This document shows, one piece after another, positions 23,712-33,152 of a stretch of DNA of 64,000 bases. The stretch lies in the NCBI GenBank assembly GCA_009377795.1, contig WHTJ01000003.1:44701-108700 (forward strand), given 5' to 3'. The notes under the pieces were generated by a model. The model did no database searches. It saw nothing but the letters and a program-made list of their open reading frames with translations, and was not told the origin of the DNA. A program made the position numbers and the translations under genes. The DNA is from Propionibacteriales bacterium (lineage in GTDB: Bacteria; Actinomycetota; Actinomycetes; Propionibacteriales; Nocardioidaceae). Position 1 is the first letter of the stretch. Each line of letters begins with the position of its first letter.

Positions 23712-24591
23712 CGTGCGGATCGATCTGCACGCGCACTCCGATCGTTCCGACGGCACCGACCCGCCTGGCGAGCTGGTGGCCAAGGCGGCCCGAGCCGGGC
23801 TCGACGTGGTGGCGCTCACCGACCACGACACGTCCATCGGCTGGGACGAGGCGGCCGGCGTCGCTGGTGAGCTCGGCATGGGTTTCGTTCCCGGCATGGA
23901 GATCTCGTGCAGCGACTCGGGAGCGGCGGTGCATCTGCTGGCCTACCTGCCCGACCCGGCGTACCAGCCGCTGGCGGAGGAGCTGCGGACGATCCTGGAC
24001 GGTCGGGTACGCCGGTTGCCCGCGACCCTGGACCGGCTGCGCGAGCTGGGCATCGACATCACCGCGGAGGACGTGCGCCGGGGTTCGCGTCCGGCCGAGG
24101 CGATGGGGCGCCCGCACATTGCCGATGCGCTGATCGCGAAGGGCGTCGTCGCCAATCGGGAGGAGGCCTTCGACCGATACCTGTCGATCGGCCGGCCGGC
24201 GTACGTGGAGCGCTACGCGGCCGACCTGACCGAGATGGTGCGGCGGGTCACCGAGTCCGGTGGCGTGCCGGTGCTGGCGCATCCCTGGGCGCGTCATAGT
24301 CGCAGGATCCTGACCCGGGAGACGATCGAGCGGCTGGTGGACGCGGGGCTCGCCGGTCTCGAGGTCGACCATCCGGACCATGACCCGGGCGCGCGGGCGG
24401 GGCTGCGCGACGTGGTGACCGAGCTCGACCTGGTCATGACCGGCTCCGGCGACTATCACGGCGAGGGGAAGCAGCAGTTCCCGCTCGGCGGCGAGGTGAC
24501 CGCCGAGGCCGAGTTCGCCCGCCTGACGGCTCGCGCGGCGTCGAACGCGGCGGCCTCCGGGCGGCGTACTCCCGTCCCGATGCTGCCGTGA
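23695..24591 (+). CDS. PHP-domain metal-dependent phosphoesterase
   Basis: The 298-aa protein carries all PHP motifs: DLHAHSDRSDGT, LTDHDT, GMEIS, VLAHPWARH and GSGDYHG, giving the trinuclear metal site. The size and DRSDGT signature fit the group that includes nucleoside 3',5'-bisphosphate and oligonucleotide 3'-5' phosphatases (YciV/RNase AM type). It overlaps DUF6758 by 17 nt and precedes marC by 49 nt in a conserved actinobacterial order. A GTG at 23713 is an alternative start without the overlap. Confidence 0.9.
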   Translation: MTATTDVRIDLHAHSDRSDGTDPPGELVAKAARAGLDVVALTDHDTSIGWDEAAGVAGELGMGFVPGMEISCSDSGAAVHLLAYLPDPAYQPLAEELRTILDGRVRRLPATLDRLRELGIDITAEDVRRGSRPAEAMGRPHIADALIAKGVVANREEAFDRYLSIGRPAYVERYAADLTEMVRRVTESGGVPVLAHPWARHSRRILTRETIERLVDAGLAGLEVDHPDHDPGARAGLRDVVTELDLVMTGSGDYHGEGKQQFPLGGEVTAEAEFARLTARAASNAAASGRRTPVPMLP

Positions 24592-24640
24592 CCGGCGCGG
24601 CCGGCGCGTCGGCGGTCATGCGTCCGGGGAGGCTGTCGCC

Positions 24641-25258
24641 GTGAGTGATGTGATCAGCGCGGCCCTGCTGGCCGAGGTCTTCGTGACGCTGTTCGTGATC
24701 ATGGACCCACCCGGGACGATCCCGCTGTTCCTCTCGCTCACCAGTGGCCGTTCGCCGGTGCTACGCAAGCGTGCGGCCTGGCAGGCCGTGGTCGTGGCGT
24801 TCGGAGTGATCGTGGTGTTCGCGCTGTTCGGCGGCCAGATCCTCAACTACCTGAACATCTCCTTCCCGGCGTTGCAGGCCGCGGGTGGTCTGCTGCTGCT
24901 CTTGGTCGCGCTCGAGCTCCTGACCGGCAAGGTGGACGAGCCGACCGCGAGCCAGAACGTCAACGTGGCGCTGGTTCCGCTGGGTACGCCGTTGCTGGCC
25001 GGACCCGGAGCGATCGTGGCCACGATGGTCTTCGTGGAGCGGATCGATGCTCGGCCCGACCTGGTCGCGGTCGTGCTCGGCATCGTCGGCGTGCATGTCG
25101 TGCTCTGGCTGACGATGCGCTTCTCGCTCGGCATCCTGCGGGTCATCAAGGAGGCCGGAGTGACCCTGGTGACCAGGATCTCGGGGTTGCTGTTGTCCGC
25201 GATCGCCGTACAGCTGGTCGCGGACGCGGTACGCGCCTTCATCGCCGGTGAGGGCTGA
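24641..25258 (+). CDS. MarC-family integral membrane protein
   Basis: The 205-aa protein starts at GTG 24641 with GGGGAGG upstream. Six hydrophobic helices are visible, and FVIMDPPGTIPLFLSLTSG near the N-terminus and LLAGPGAIVATMVF in the middle are MarC signatures. The family sits in the plasma membrane; despite the name, a drug-export role is not established. It follows the PHP gene in an apparent operon. The following gap carries repeats. Confidence 0.9.
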   Translation: MSDVISAALLAEVFVTLFVIMDPPGTIPLFLSLTSGRSPVLRKRAAWQAVVVAFGVIVVFALFGGQILNYLNISFPALQAAGGLLLLLVALELLTGKVDEPTASQNVNVALVPLGTPLLAGPGAIVATMVFVERIDARPDLVAVVLGIVGVHVVLWLTMRFSLGILRVIKEAGVTLVTRISGLLLSAIAVQLVADAVRAFIAGEG

Positions 25259-25268
25259 CCCCTCCCTC

Positions 25269-25293
25269 TCGCGCCGAGATTGCAGATCTGGCC
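25269..25293 (+). repeat. 25-bp dispersed repeat, copy A
   Basis: The sequence matches the reverse complement of 56207-56231 at 24 of 25 positions. It lies 11 nt after the marC stop. The core TCTCGGCGCGA (minus strand) also opens the tandem array at 45785. All three are directly after gene ends. Confidence 0.6.
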
Positions 25294-25313
25294 GGGATTC
25301 CCCGGTGGCGAGA

Positions 25314-25405
25314 ACCGTCTGTGCGTATTGGGTCGGGAAACGGTGGTCGATCTCTCCGTCTGGGCACCGTCTGTGGGTATTGGGTCGGAAGACGGTGGTG
25401 GATCC
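25314..25405 (+). repeat. 40-bp tandem duplication with inverted arms between marC and the nuclease gene
   Basis: Copies at 25314-25353 and 25366-25405 agree at 35 of 40 positions, with a 52-bp period. Each starts ACCGTCT and contains AAACGGT or AGACGGT; in copy 2 the arms ACCGTCT and AGACGGT are perfect inverted repeats 17 nt apart. The 197-bp gap 25259-25455 has no gene I can support besides these repeats. Confidence 0.6.
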
Positions 25406-25455
25406 CTGGCCGACCTCCCAGCCCCGGAGGTGTCGGACGCGTGCGGCAGGATGAC

Positions 25456-26322
25456 ATGGTGAGTGGCTCGGAGCAGTTGCGGTTCGGCGGCATGCCGCGG
25501 CGGCTGCTGTCGGCTTCTCCCACCCGGCTGCTCACCTTCCTGGACTGCCCGCGCCGGTACCGCATGACCTACCTCGACCGTCCGCCCCCGCAGAAGGGTC
25601 CGCCCTGGGCGCACAACAGCCTCGGGGCCGCGGTCCACACGGCGCTGGCCAACTGGTGGAAGCTCCCGGTCGAGCGCCGTACGCCGGCCGCCGCCGGCGC
25701 CCTGCTGGAGTCCGGATGGCTGTCCGACGGGTTCCGCAACGACGCCCAGAGCTATGCACACCGCGACCGGGCCCGCGAGATGGTCGTGCGTTACGTCGCC
25801 GAGCTCGATCCCGCGGACGAACCGGTGGGCGTCGAGCGAGTGGTCTCCGTCATGACGGAGCACGCCGCGTTCTCCGGGCGGGTCGACCGGATCGACGACC
25901 GCGCGAGCGAGGGCCTCGTGATCGTCGACTACAAGACCGGCCGGCACCTGCTGACCGTGGACGACGCCCGTACGTCGCTCGCGCTGGCCGTCTACGCGGT
26001 CGCCTCCGCGCGGACCCTGAGGCGGCCGAGCCACCGGGTCGAGCTGCATCACCTCCCGAGCGGCGAGGTGCTGGCGTGGGAGCACACCGACGAGACGCTG
26101 GCCCGGCACGTCCGCCGCGCCGACTCGCTCTCGGTCGACGTGGTGAGCGCGGAGGCCGCCTTCCGGGAGGGCCTGCCCCCCGACGAGGTGGACAAGTGGT
26201 TCCCGCCGCAGCCCAGCCGGATATGCGGGTGGTGTGACTTCAACCGGGTGTGCCCGGAGGGCAATGCCGCGCAGGCGCCGTTCGATCCCTGGTCCGGCCT
26301 CGCGGACGAGCAGTCTGACTAA
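25456..26322 (+). CDS. RecB-like PD-(D/E)XK nuclease with Cys cluster
   Basis: The 288-aa protein starts MVSGSEQLRFGGMPRRLLSA at ATG 25456 (AGGA just upstream). SPTRLLTFLDCPRRYRMTYL carries the first cluster Cys, FSGRVDRID...LVIVDYKTG is the catalytic D-x-K core, and CGWCDFNRVCPEG supplies three further Cys, the layout of 4Fe-4S RecB/Cas4-type nucleases. A helicase domain is absent. It probably acts on DNA ends with a partner helicase. Its stop overlaps that of the convergent hydrolase by three nucleotides. Confidence 0.9.
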   Translation: MVSGSEQLRFGGMPRRLLSASPTRLLTFLDCPRRYRMTYLDRPPPQKGPPWAHNSLGAAVHTALANWWKLPVERRTPAAAGALLESGWLSDGFRNDAQSYAHRDRAREMVVRYVAELDPADEPVGVERVVSVMTEHAAFSGRVDRIDDRASEGLVIVDYKTGRHLLTVDDARTSLALAVYAVASARTLRRPSHRVELHHLPSGEVLAWEHTDETLARHVRRADSLSVDVVSAEAAFREGLPPDEVDKWFPPQPSRICGWCDFNRVCPEGNAAQAPFDPWSGLADEQSD

Positions 26323-27200
26323 CCGGCGGGCGCGCCCGCGCCCGACGTCGCGAACAGCTCGTCCATCAGGACGGCCACCCGGGGCGGATCCTCGGCGGCC
26401 GGCGAGTGGGCGGTTCCGGGAATCTCGATCGGCCGTACGCCGAGGCGTTCGGCCATCCGGCGCTGGGTGTCGATCGGCCACCTGTCGTCGGACTCGCCGT
26501 ACGCCACATGCACCGGAAGATTCAGCGCGGCCAGCTCGTCGATCCGGTCCTCCGCGGTCACCAGATGCGACGTGATCGCGGCCAGCGAGTGCGGAGAGTT
26601 CGACACGAAGCGGCGCCGGAGGAACCGCTCGATCTCGGGCGGCGCATCGTCCGCGCCGTTGGCCAGGTCGTGCTGACGCTTCGCGTCGTACACGGCCTCG
26701 ATGTCCGTCGTACGCAACGCGTCGTCCATCGCCCGAAGCAGCGCACACGCGGTCGGGTCCTCGAACCCCGCCGGCCCGCTGCAGAGCAACGTCAACGACG
26801 CCGGCAACCCACCACCGGCGACGAGCGCGGTCCGCTGGGCGACCATCCCGCCGAACGAATGACCCACCAGATGTACGGGGTCGCCGTCGGAGACCGCCCG
26901 CATCAACGTCGCCGCGTCCGCCGCGAACCCCTCCAGGCTGAAGTCGTCAGCCGGATCGGCGACCGACTCGAACTGCCCTCGCTGGTCGTAGCCGACGGCC
27001 CGCCATCCGGCGTCCGCGAGCAGCGGGAGTACGCCGATGAAGTCCTCCTTGCTGCCCGTCCAGCCGGGCACCAGCACGGCCGTTCCGCGTCGCCGGCCGG
27101 AGTCCGGAGTCGCCACCAGAGCCGCCAAGTCGCCGCGCGACGTCGCGACGACCGTCTTCTCGACCCCCGGAGGCAGCTCGAGGAACGGCGGCGTGCTCAT
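26319..27200 (-). CDS. alpha/beta-hydrolase fold protein
   Basis: The 293-aa form starts MSTPPFLELPPGVEKTVVAT at ATG 27200, overlapping the SDR stop by four bases (ATGA). The fold marks are VPGWTGSKEDF (oxyanion region), the nucleophile elbow VGHSFGGM, an acid in GESDDRWP, and the His in GTAHSPA. Family members hydrolyse esters, lactones or C-C bonds; none of the visible residues selects a substrate. Translational coupling with a short-chain dehydrogenase suggests a shared small pathway. Confidence 0.87.
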   Translation of the reverse strand: MSTPPFLELPPGVEKTVVATSRGDLAALVATPDSGRRRGTAVLVPGWTGSKEDFIGVLPLLADAGWRAVGYDQRGQFESVADPADDFSLEGFAADAATLMRAVSDGDPVHLVGHSFGGMVAQRTALVAGGGLPASLTLLCSGPAGFEDPTACALLRAMDDALRTTDIEAVYDAKRQHDLANGADDAPPEIERFLRRRFVSNSPHSLAAITSHLVTAEDRIDELAALNLPVHVAYGESDDRWPIDTQRRMAERLGVRPIEIPGTAHSPAAEDPPRVAVLMDELFATSGAGAPAG

Positions 27201-27952
27201 CGGCCGCGGGCCGCGAGCCTCGTGACCAGTCGCCGCGGTGCGTGCCGGGCCAGTCCGGCCAGCACCTGGTAGCGGCGGCTGGGCACGGACACCGCCCGGC
27301 CTGCCTTGAGGTCGCGGAACGCCTGGTCCACCAGATCGTCGGCGTCGAGCCACATCCAGCCCGGTATGTCGCGGGTGTTCATCTCGCCCCGCTCGTGGAA
27401 CTCCGTACGCACGAAACCGGGGCACAGGGCCATGACCCGGACGCCCTTCCTGCCGTAGTGGATGCTCGCCCACTCACTGAAGCTGATCACCCAGGCCTTG
27501 TGCGCGCCGTACGTCCCGCGCGGTGTGAAGCCGGCGACGCTGGAGACGTTGACGATCGACCCCGAGCCACGAGGGAGCATCTGGCTCAGCACCGCATGCG
27601 ACAGCCGCATCACCGCGGTGACCAGCAGGTCGAGGTTGTGCTGCTCCTCGTCCACCGAGTTGTGCGAGAACGGCCTTCTGAGGCCGTAACCGGCGTTGTT
27701 GACGAGTACGTCGACCGGGTTCGCCGTGGTCGCGGCCCGGGCCTCGACCAGCGCGAGGTCGTCGCGGTCGGCCAGGTCCGCGGGCATCACCTCGCAGTTC
27801 ACCTCGAACTCGGCCTGGATCTCCTTGGCGGTCCGCTTGAGGTCGGTCGCCGTACGGGATACCAGGACCAGGTCGTACCCTCGTGCGGCGAGCGCCCTGG
27901 CGAAGGACCGTCCGATACCCGCCGTGGGTCCGGTGATGAGAGCGATCGGCAT
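27197..27952 (-). CDS. short-chain dehydrogenase/reductase (classical SDR)
   Basis: The 251-aa protein starts MPIALITGPTAGIGRSFARA, a TGxxxGIG nucleotide-binding loop. NNAGYG, the catalytic Ser in NVSSVAG and YGAHK (Y-x3-K) complete the classical SDR set. ATDLKRTAKEI and the C-terminal tail RYQVLAGLARHAPRRL resemble the 3-ketoacyl/fatty-acyl-CoA reductase-like subgroup. Divergent from parA with only 18 nt between start codons, so the two promoters must overlap the genes or each other. Confidence 0.88.
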   Translation of the reverse strand: MPIALITGPTAGIGRSFARALAARGYDLVLVSRTATDLKRTAKEIQAEFEVNCEVMPADLADRDDLALVEARAATTANPVDVLVNNAGYGLRRPFSHNSVDEEQHNLDLLVTAVMRLSHAVLSQMLPRGSGSIVNVSSVAGFTPRGTYGAHKAWVISFSEWASIHYGRKGVRVMALCPGFVRTEFHERGEMNTRDIPGWMWLDADDLVDQAFRDLKAGRAVSVPSRRYQVLAGLARHAPRRLVTRLAARGR

Positions 27953-27970
27953 CGTGCCAGCATAAGCGTC

Positions 27971-28759
27971 GTGACCACGACACTGGCGGTCGCCAACCAG
28001 AAGGGCGGGGTGGCGAAGACCACCACGGTCGCCTCGCTCGGGGTCGCATTGTCGGAGCTGGAGCAGCGCGTACTGGTGGTCGACCTGGACCCGCAGGCGT
28101 GCCTGACCTTCTCCCTCGGCACGGATCCGGAGGATCTCGCCTCCGCGCAGTCGGTACAAGGCGTACTGCTCGGCGATCGGCCGGCCGCCGACGTGCTGTT
28201 CGGCATCCCGGAGGGACCCGATCTGCTGCCCGCGACCATCGAGCTGGCGGCGGCGGAGGCCGTCCTGCTGACCCGCACCGGTCGCGAGCACGCGCTGCGG
28301 GTCGCGCTCGAGCCCGTGCGCGACGAGTACGACTGGGTGCTCCTGGACTGTCCTCCGTCGCTCGGCATCCTGACCGTGAGCGCGCTGTCGGCGGCCGACG
28401 CGGTGCTGATCCCGTTGCAGTGCGAGACCCTGTCGCATCGCGGGGTCGGTCAGCTCCTGGACACGGTGTACGACGTACGCCGGTACACCAATCGCCATCT
28501 GCGGGTGCTGGGCGCGCTCCCCACGATGTACGACGGACGTACCCGACATGCCCGGACAGTCTTGAACACAATCACGGAGACCTACGCCCTCGTACTGCTC
28601 GAGCCGCCGATCCCCAAGACCATCCGGTTCGCCGAAGCGCCGGCCGCCGGCCGGTCGATCCTCGGCACCGACCGGGAGCATCGAGGCGCACTGGCATATC
28701 GGGAACTGGCGGCCTCGCTGGTAGCCGGAACCTGTGGCCGGAAAGGCCCATTGCCGTGA
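27971..28759 (+). CDS. ParA/Soj-like ATPase, orphan
   Basis: The 262-aa protein starts at GTG 27971 (MTTTLAVANQKGGVAKTTTV), with the deviant Walker A KGGVAKTT right at the N-terminus. Walker A' VVDLDPQ and Walker B VLLDCPPS follow. ETLSHRGVGQLLDTV is typical of chromosomal Soj-like proteins without an N-terminal helix-turn-helix. No parB or parS site is seen nearby, so it is not the main segregation locus. Such orphans position other cargo or regulate expression. Confidence 0.85.
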   Translation: MTTTLAVANQKGGVAKTTTVASLGVALSELEQRVLVVDLDPQACLTFSLGTDPEDLASAQSVQGVLLGDRPAADVLFGIPEGPDLLPATIELAAAEAVLLTRTGREHALRVALEPVRDEYDWVLLDCPPSLGILTVSALSAADAVLIPLQCETLSHRGVGQLLDTVYDVRRYTNRHLRVLGALPTMYDGRTRHARTVLNTITETYALVLLEPPIPKTIRFAEAPAAGRSILGTDREHRGALAYRELAASLVAGTCGRKGPLP

Positions 28760-28781
28760 CACATGGCGCGGAACCCCTAAG

Positions 28782-29522
28782 ATGGCCCGCGTGAGTTCCT
28801 CTGCTCCGCGCATCGTCGCCGCGGGTTCCGCCGTTCTCGTCGCGGCGCTGGCGGTCGGTGGAGCAATGGACATGTGGCCGACCGGGGACCCGGCGGCGGC
28901 CGCGGAAGCCTCCGACTCCGAGGCGTCTTCCGAGGGCTCCTCCACGCGCGTGGTCGTTCATCGGTCTGTGATCCCGAACCTGAACAAGCCCGTGGTCGAC
29001 GCATCCCGTGGAGACGGCGCCGACGCTGGCAAGGCCGACGATGGCAAGGCGGCGGCCAAGAAGTCCGACCGGGAAGCGGCCAAGAAGTCCGACCGGGAAG
29101 CGCGGTCCGGCCCCCCGGCCGTGCCGGCGAAGTCGGGTGAGGGCAAGCGGGTGGTGCTGGATCTCAGCACGCAGCGGGTGTGGCTGGTCGGTCCCGCGGG
29201 CAAGGTCCTGCGTACGTACCTGGTGTCCGGCTCCAAGACGGACAACCTCAAGCCGGGCCACTTCCAGGTCTATTCCCGCTCGAGGCACGCCGTGAGCTAC
29301 ACCCTGGAGCAGACCATGCAGTACATGGTGCGCTTCACGCACGGTGATCGGGCGGCCATCGGCTTCCACGACATCCCACGCGATATGGAAGGCCAGCGGG
29401 TGCAGACCACGGACGAGTTGGGCACCCGGCTGTCGGCGGGATGCCTGCGGCAGGCGCTTCCGGCCGCGCAGGCGATGTGGCGGTTCGCCGACGTCGGCAC
29501 CGTCGTCGTCGTCGTCGCCTGA
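28782..29522 (+). CDS. L,D-transpeptidase (YkuD domain), exported
   Basis: The 246-aa form starts MARVSSSAPRIVAAGSAVLV, a signal or anchor helix. A disordered linker rich in Ala, Lys and Asp contains two exact AKKSDREA units, likely a wall-spanning spacer. The YkuD domain spans about 125-246: RVVLDLSTQRVWLVG, GFHDIP with the catalytic His, and GTRLSAGCLRQ with the nucleophilic Cys. It forms 3-3 peptidoglycan cross-links or attaches proteins to the wall. The earlier ATG at 28734 lies inside the parA coding end and is less likely. Confidence 0.85.
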   Translation: MARVSSSAPRIVAAGSAVLVAALAVGGAMDMWPTGDPAAAAEASDSEASSEGSSTRVVVHRSVIPNLNKPVVDASRGDGADAGKADDGKAAAKKSDREAAKKSDREARSGPPAVPAKSGEGKRVVLDLSTQRVWLVGPAGKVLRTYLVSGSKTDNLKPGHFQVYSRSRHAVSYTLEQTMQYMVRFTHGDRAAIGFHDIPRDMEGQRVQTTDELGTRLSAGCLRQALPAAQAMWRFADVGTVVVVVA

Positions 29523-29621
29523 CCGCGACGCCCCGGGCCCCGTCTGCCCGGCCGCTCTTTCGAGTCATGGGGCTAGTGCGATATCGCGCACGAACTGTCT
29601 GACAGCGGGCCGCTGAGCCGG

Positions 29622-31055
<1,434 letters not shown>

Positions 31056-31150
31056 CCCAAGGTCTCTGAACGTACTCAGGACAAACTCGATTCATGTGAA
31101 AATGGGAACGCTCGCAGTCTAGCTGGTCGATGCCTCGATAGGCTGCGCGC

Positions 31151-31879
31151 GTGACCAAGTCTACCGATCAGGCGGGTGAGGTGTCCCCACCGGACTCATC
31201 GGACTCCGTCGCGCTCCAGGATCCGGCGTACCGGAGGGCCGTCATCGACCTGCTCGGCGCCCTGGCCTACGGCGAGCTGAGCGCCTTCGAACGACTGGCC
31301 GAGGACGCCCGCCTGGCACCCACGCTGGTGGACAAGGCGGAGGTCGCGGCGATGGCGACCGCGGAGTTCGAGCACTTCGTACGGCTGCGCGACCGGCTGA
31401 CCGAGCTGGGTGCCGACCCGGTCGAGGCGATGGCGCCGTTCCGTACCCCCATCGACGCCTTCCATGCCCACACCGCGCCGGCGGACTGGCTGGAGGGTCT
31501 GGTCAAGGCACACGTGGGGGACGGGCTCGCGGCCGACTTCTACCGGGAGATCGCCGCCTACCTCGACCCGGGCACCAGGGCGCTGGTGCTGGACGCGCTG
31601 GCCGACACCGGCCATTCGGCGTTCGCGGTGGATCGGGTCCGCAAGGCGATCGAGGCCGACCCGAAGATGGCCGGACGGCTCGCGCTGTGGGGGCGCCGGC
31701 TGATGGGGGAGGCGTTGAGCCAGGCCCAGCTCGTCGTCGCGGAGCGGGACGCGCTGGGCGCGTTGCTGGCCGGCGGCGTCGACCGGCAGGGAATGGACCT
31801 CGCGGCGATCGGACGGATGTTCGCCCGGATCACCGAGAACCACACCGAGCGCATGAGCGCGCTCGGCCTGCAGGCGTGA
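31151..31879 (+). CDS. ferritin-like-fold protein (MiaE-like)
   Basis: The 242-aa protein starts at GTG 31151. Helices with LLGALAYGELSAFERLAEDA, EFEHFVRLRDRLTELG and a later DFYREIAAY place Glu residues as in ferritin-like diiron proteins (ELSAFER, EFEHF). The group is annotated in actinobacteria as ferritin-like or tRNA-hydroxylase (MiaE)-like. It is divergent from the DEAD-box helicase, an arrangement I recall beside rhlE in mycobacteria. The substrate is not known. Confidence 0.8.
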   Translation: MTKSTDQAGEVSPPDSSDSVALQDPAYRRAVIDLLGALAYGELSAFERLAEDARLAPTLVDKAEVAAMATAEFEHFVRLRDRLTELGADPVEAMAPFRTPIDAFHAHTAPADWLEGLVKAHVGDGLAADFYREIAAYLDPGTRALVLDALADTGHSAFAVDRVRKAIEADPKMAGRLALWGRRLMGEALSQAQLVVAERDALGALLAGGVDRQGMDLAAIGRMFARITENHTERMSALGLQA

Positions 31880-31898
31880 ACCTGGGCGAGCCGCGAAC

Positions 31899-32132
31899 TC
31901 AGTGCAGGGCGGCGCCGAACCCGACCCGGCGGCCGGACTCCTCGCCGATCTCGACGTACGCCAGCTTCTCCGAGGGGACGACGACCCGGCGGCCCCGCTC
32001 GTCGACGAGCACCAGCACCGGCTCCTTGCCCTGGATCGCCTCCGAGACGGTGGCCTCGACCTCGTCGCTGTTTTGTGCCGACTCCAGCGTCAGCTCACGG
32101 TTGGCGTGCTGTACGCCGATCCTGACCTCCAC
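31899..32132 (-). CDS. DUF3107 family protein (TB9.4-like)
   Basis: This 77-aa protein starts MEVRIGVQHANRELTLESAQ and ends SGRRVGFGAALH. The pattern VRIGVQ...RELxLES and SEKLAYVEIG is the DUF3107 signature, conserved as a small beta-rich actinobacterial protein beside a TetR gene and the rhlE helicase. No biochemical role is established. Converges on the ferritin-like gene 19 nt away. Confidence 0.88.
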   Translation of the reverse strand: MEVRIGVQHANRELTLESAQNSDEVEATVSEAIQGKEPVLVLVDERGRRVVVPSEKLAYVEIGEESGRRVGFGAALH

Positions 32133-32216
32133 CGATGTCCTCTCTTCGCCACGTCCGGCGCGACGTCGTCGCCGCGCGCCGCAAGCCTAGGCCATGGCGG
32201 CAAATCCCGGTCGCCG

Positions 32217-32873
32217 TCATTGGTTCGTGCGGGGGAACCCGCGGATTCCGCGCCATGCCAGCCCGGCGACCAGCTGGGCGGCGGCGTCTTGGTCCAGCGA
32301 CCCGTCGCTGGAGAGCCAGTACCGCGCGCTCACCTGCGCCATCCCGACCAGGCTGACCGCGATCAGCCGGCACTCCTCGTCGGGCAGCCCGGTGTCGTCG
32401 TGGATGACCTGCGCGATCAGGTCGGCGCACTCGTGGGTCACCCGGTCGACCCGTTCCCGCACGAGCGGCTCATTGACCAGATCTGACTCGAACACCAGGC
32501 GGAACGCGCCTCCGGCGTTCGCGACATAGGTGTAGAAGACGCCCACGGTCGCCTGCACCCGGGTCTTGTTGCTCTCGGTGGGCGCCTCCAGCGCCTCCCG
32601 GACCGCATTGAGCACGGTGTCGACCGCCTCGTCGAGCAGCGCGAGGTAGAGGTCGAGCTTGCTCGGGAAGTGCTGATAGAGCACCGGCTTGGACACCAGG
32701 GCGTGTTCGGCGATGTCGTCCATGGCGGCCGCGTGGTAGCCGTGGGCCACGAACACCTCGAGCGCGGCCTCCAGCAGCTGCGCCCGGCGTGCCTTGCGGG
32801 GCATGCGGGTTCCGCGGCGCCGGACCGGCCCGCGCGCGCTCTCCACCGCCACGTCCTCCACGTCCGAACTCAC
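32217..32873 (-). CDS. TetR/AcrR-family transcriptional regulator
   Basis: The 218-aa protein has an N-terminal helix-turn-helix: RRAQLLEAALEVFVAHGYHA, then MDDIAEHALVSKPVLYQHF, the recognition helix region. The ligand-binding C-domain ends LAWRGIRGFPRTNQ. The ortholog in mycobacteria sits in the same position next to the DUF3107 gene, where it is reported as a fatty-acid-linked regulator (FasR/TcmR-like); I cannot confirm that here. A second Met (residue 24) could also be the start. Confidence 0.9.
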   Translation of the reverse strand: MSSDVEDVAVESARGPVRRRGTRMPRKARRAQLLEAALEVFVAHGYHAAAMDDIAEHALVSKPVLYQHFPSKLDLYLALLDEAVDTVLNAVREALEAPTESNKTRVQATVGVFYTYVANAGGAFRLVFESDLVNEPLVRERVDRVTHECADLIAQVIHDDTGLPDEECRLIAVSLVGMAQVSARYWLSSDGSLDQDAAAQLVAGLAWRGIRGFPRTNQ

Positions 32874-32920
32874 GGACGAAATCCTACCGATCGGCTTCGG
32901 TCGGCCGGACGGTGCACGTC

Positions 32921-33130
32921 TCAGCGGTACTCATCCTCGTCCAGATCGACCTCGCGGTCCTGCTCGGCGGCGTCGGCCGCGTCGACCTCGAGGGGTACGT
33001 CGCGCCGTGGTGGTGCCTCGTCGTGCGGCCCGGCCTCGGTCCGCTGCTCGAAGATGTCGGCCTCGGGAGCCTCCGGGCCGACGTCTCCCTCGAATTCTTC
33101 GGTCTGCCGCTCTGTCATCGAGACCTCCAC
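32921..33130 (-). CDS. small acidic protein with two xADxxEQ repeats
   Basis: The 69-aa product starts MEVSMTERQTEEFEGDVGPE. Two copies of the unit EADIFEQR and DAADAAEQD separated by a Pro/Arg linker, then DLDEDEYR at the end, match short disordered acidic proteins widespread in actinobacteria. A second ATG four codons in is possible. It lies 22 nt upstream of nothing recognised on its strand other than the LigD-type gene. Function unknown. Confidence 0.65.
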   Translation of the reverse strand: MEVSMTERQTEEFEGDVGPEAPEADIFEQRTEAGPHDEAPPRRDVPLEVDAADAAEQDREVDLDEDEYR

Positions 33131-33152
33131 GTCGAATCGGACGAGACGTGCC

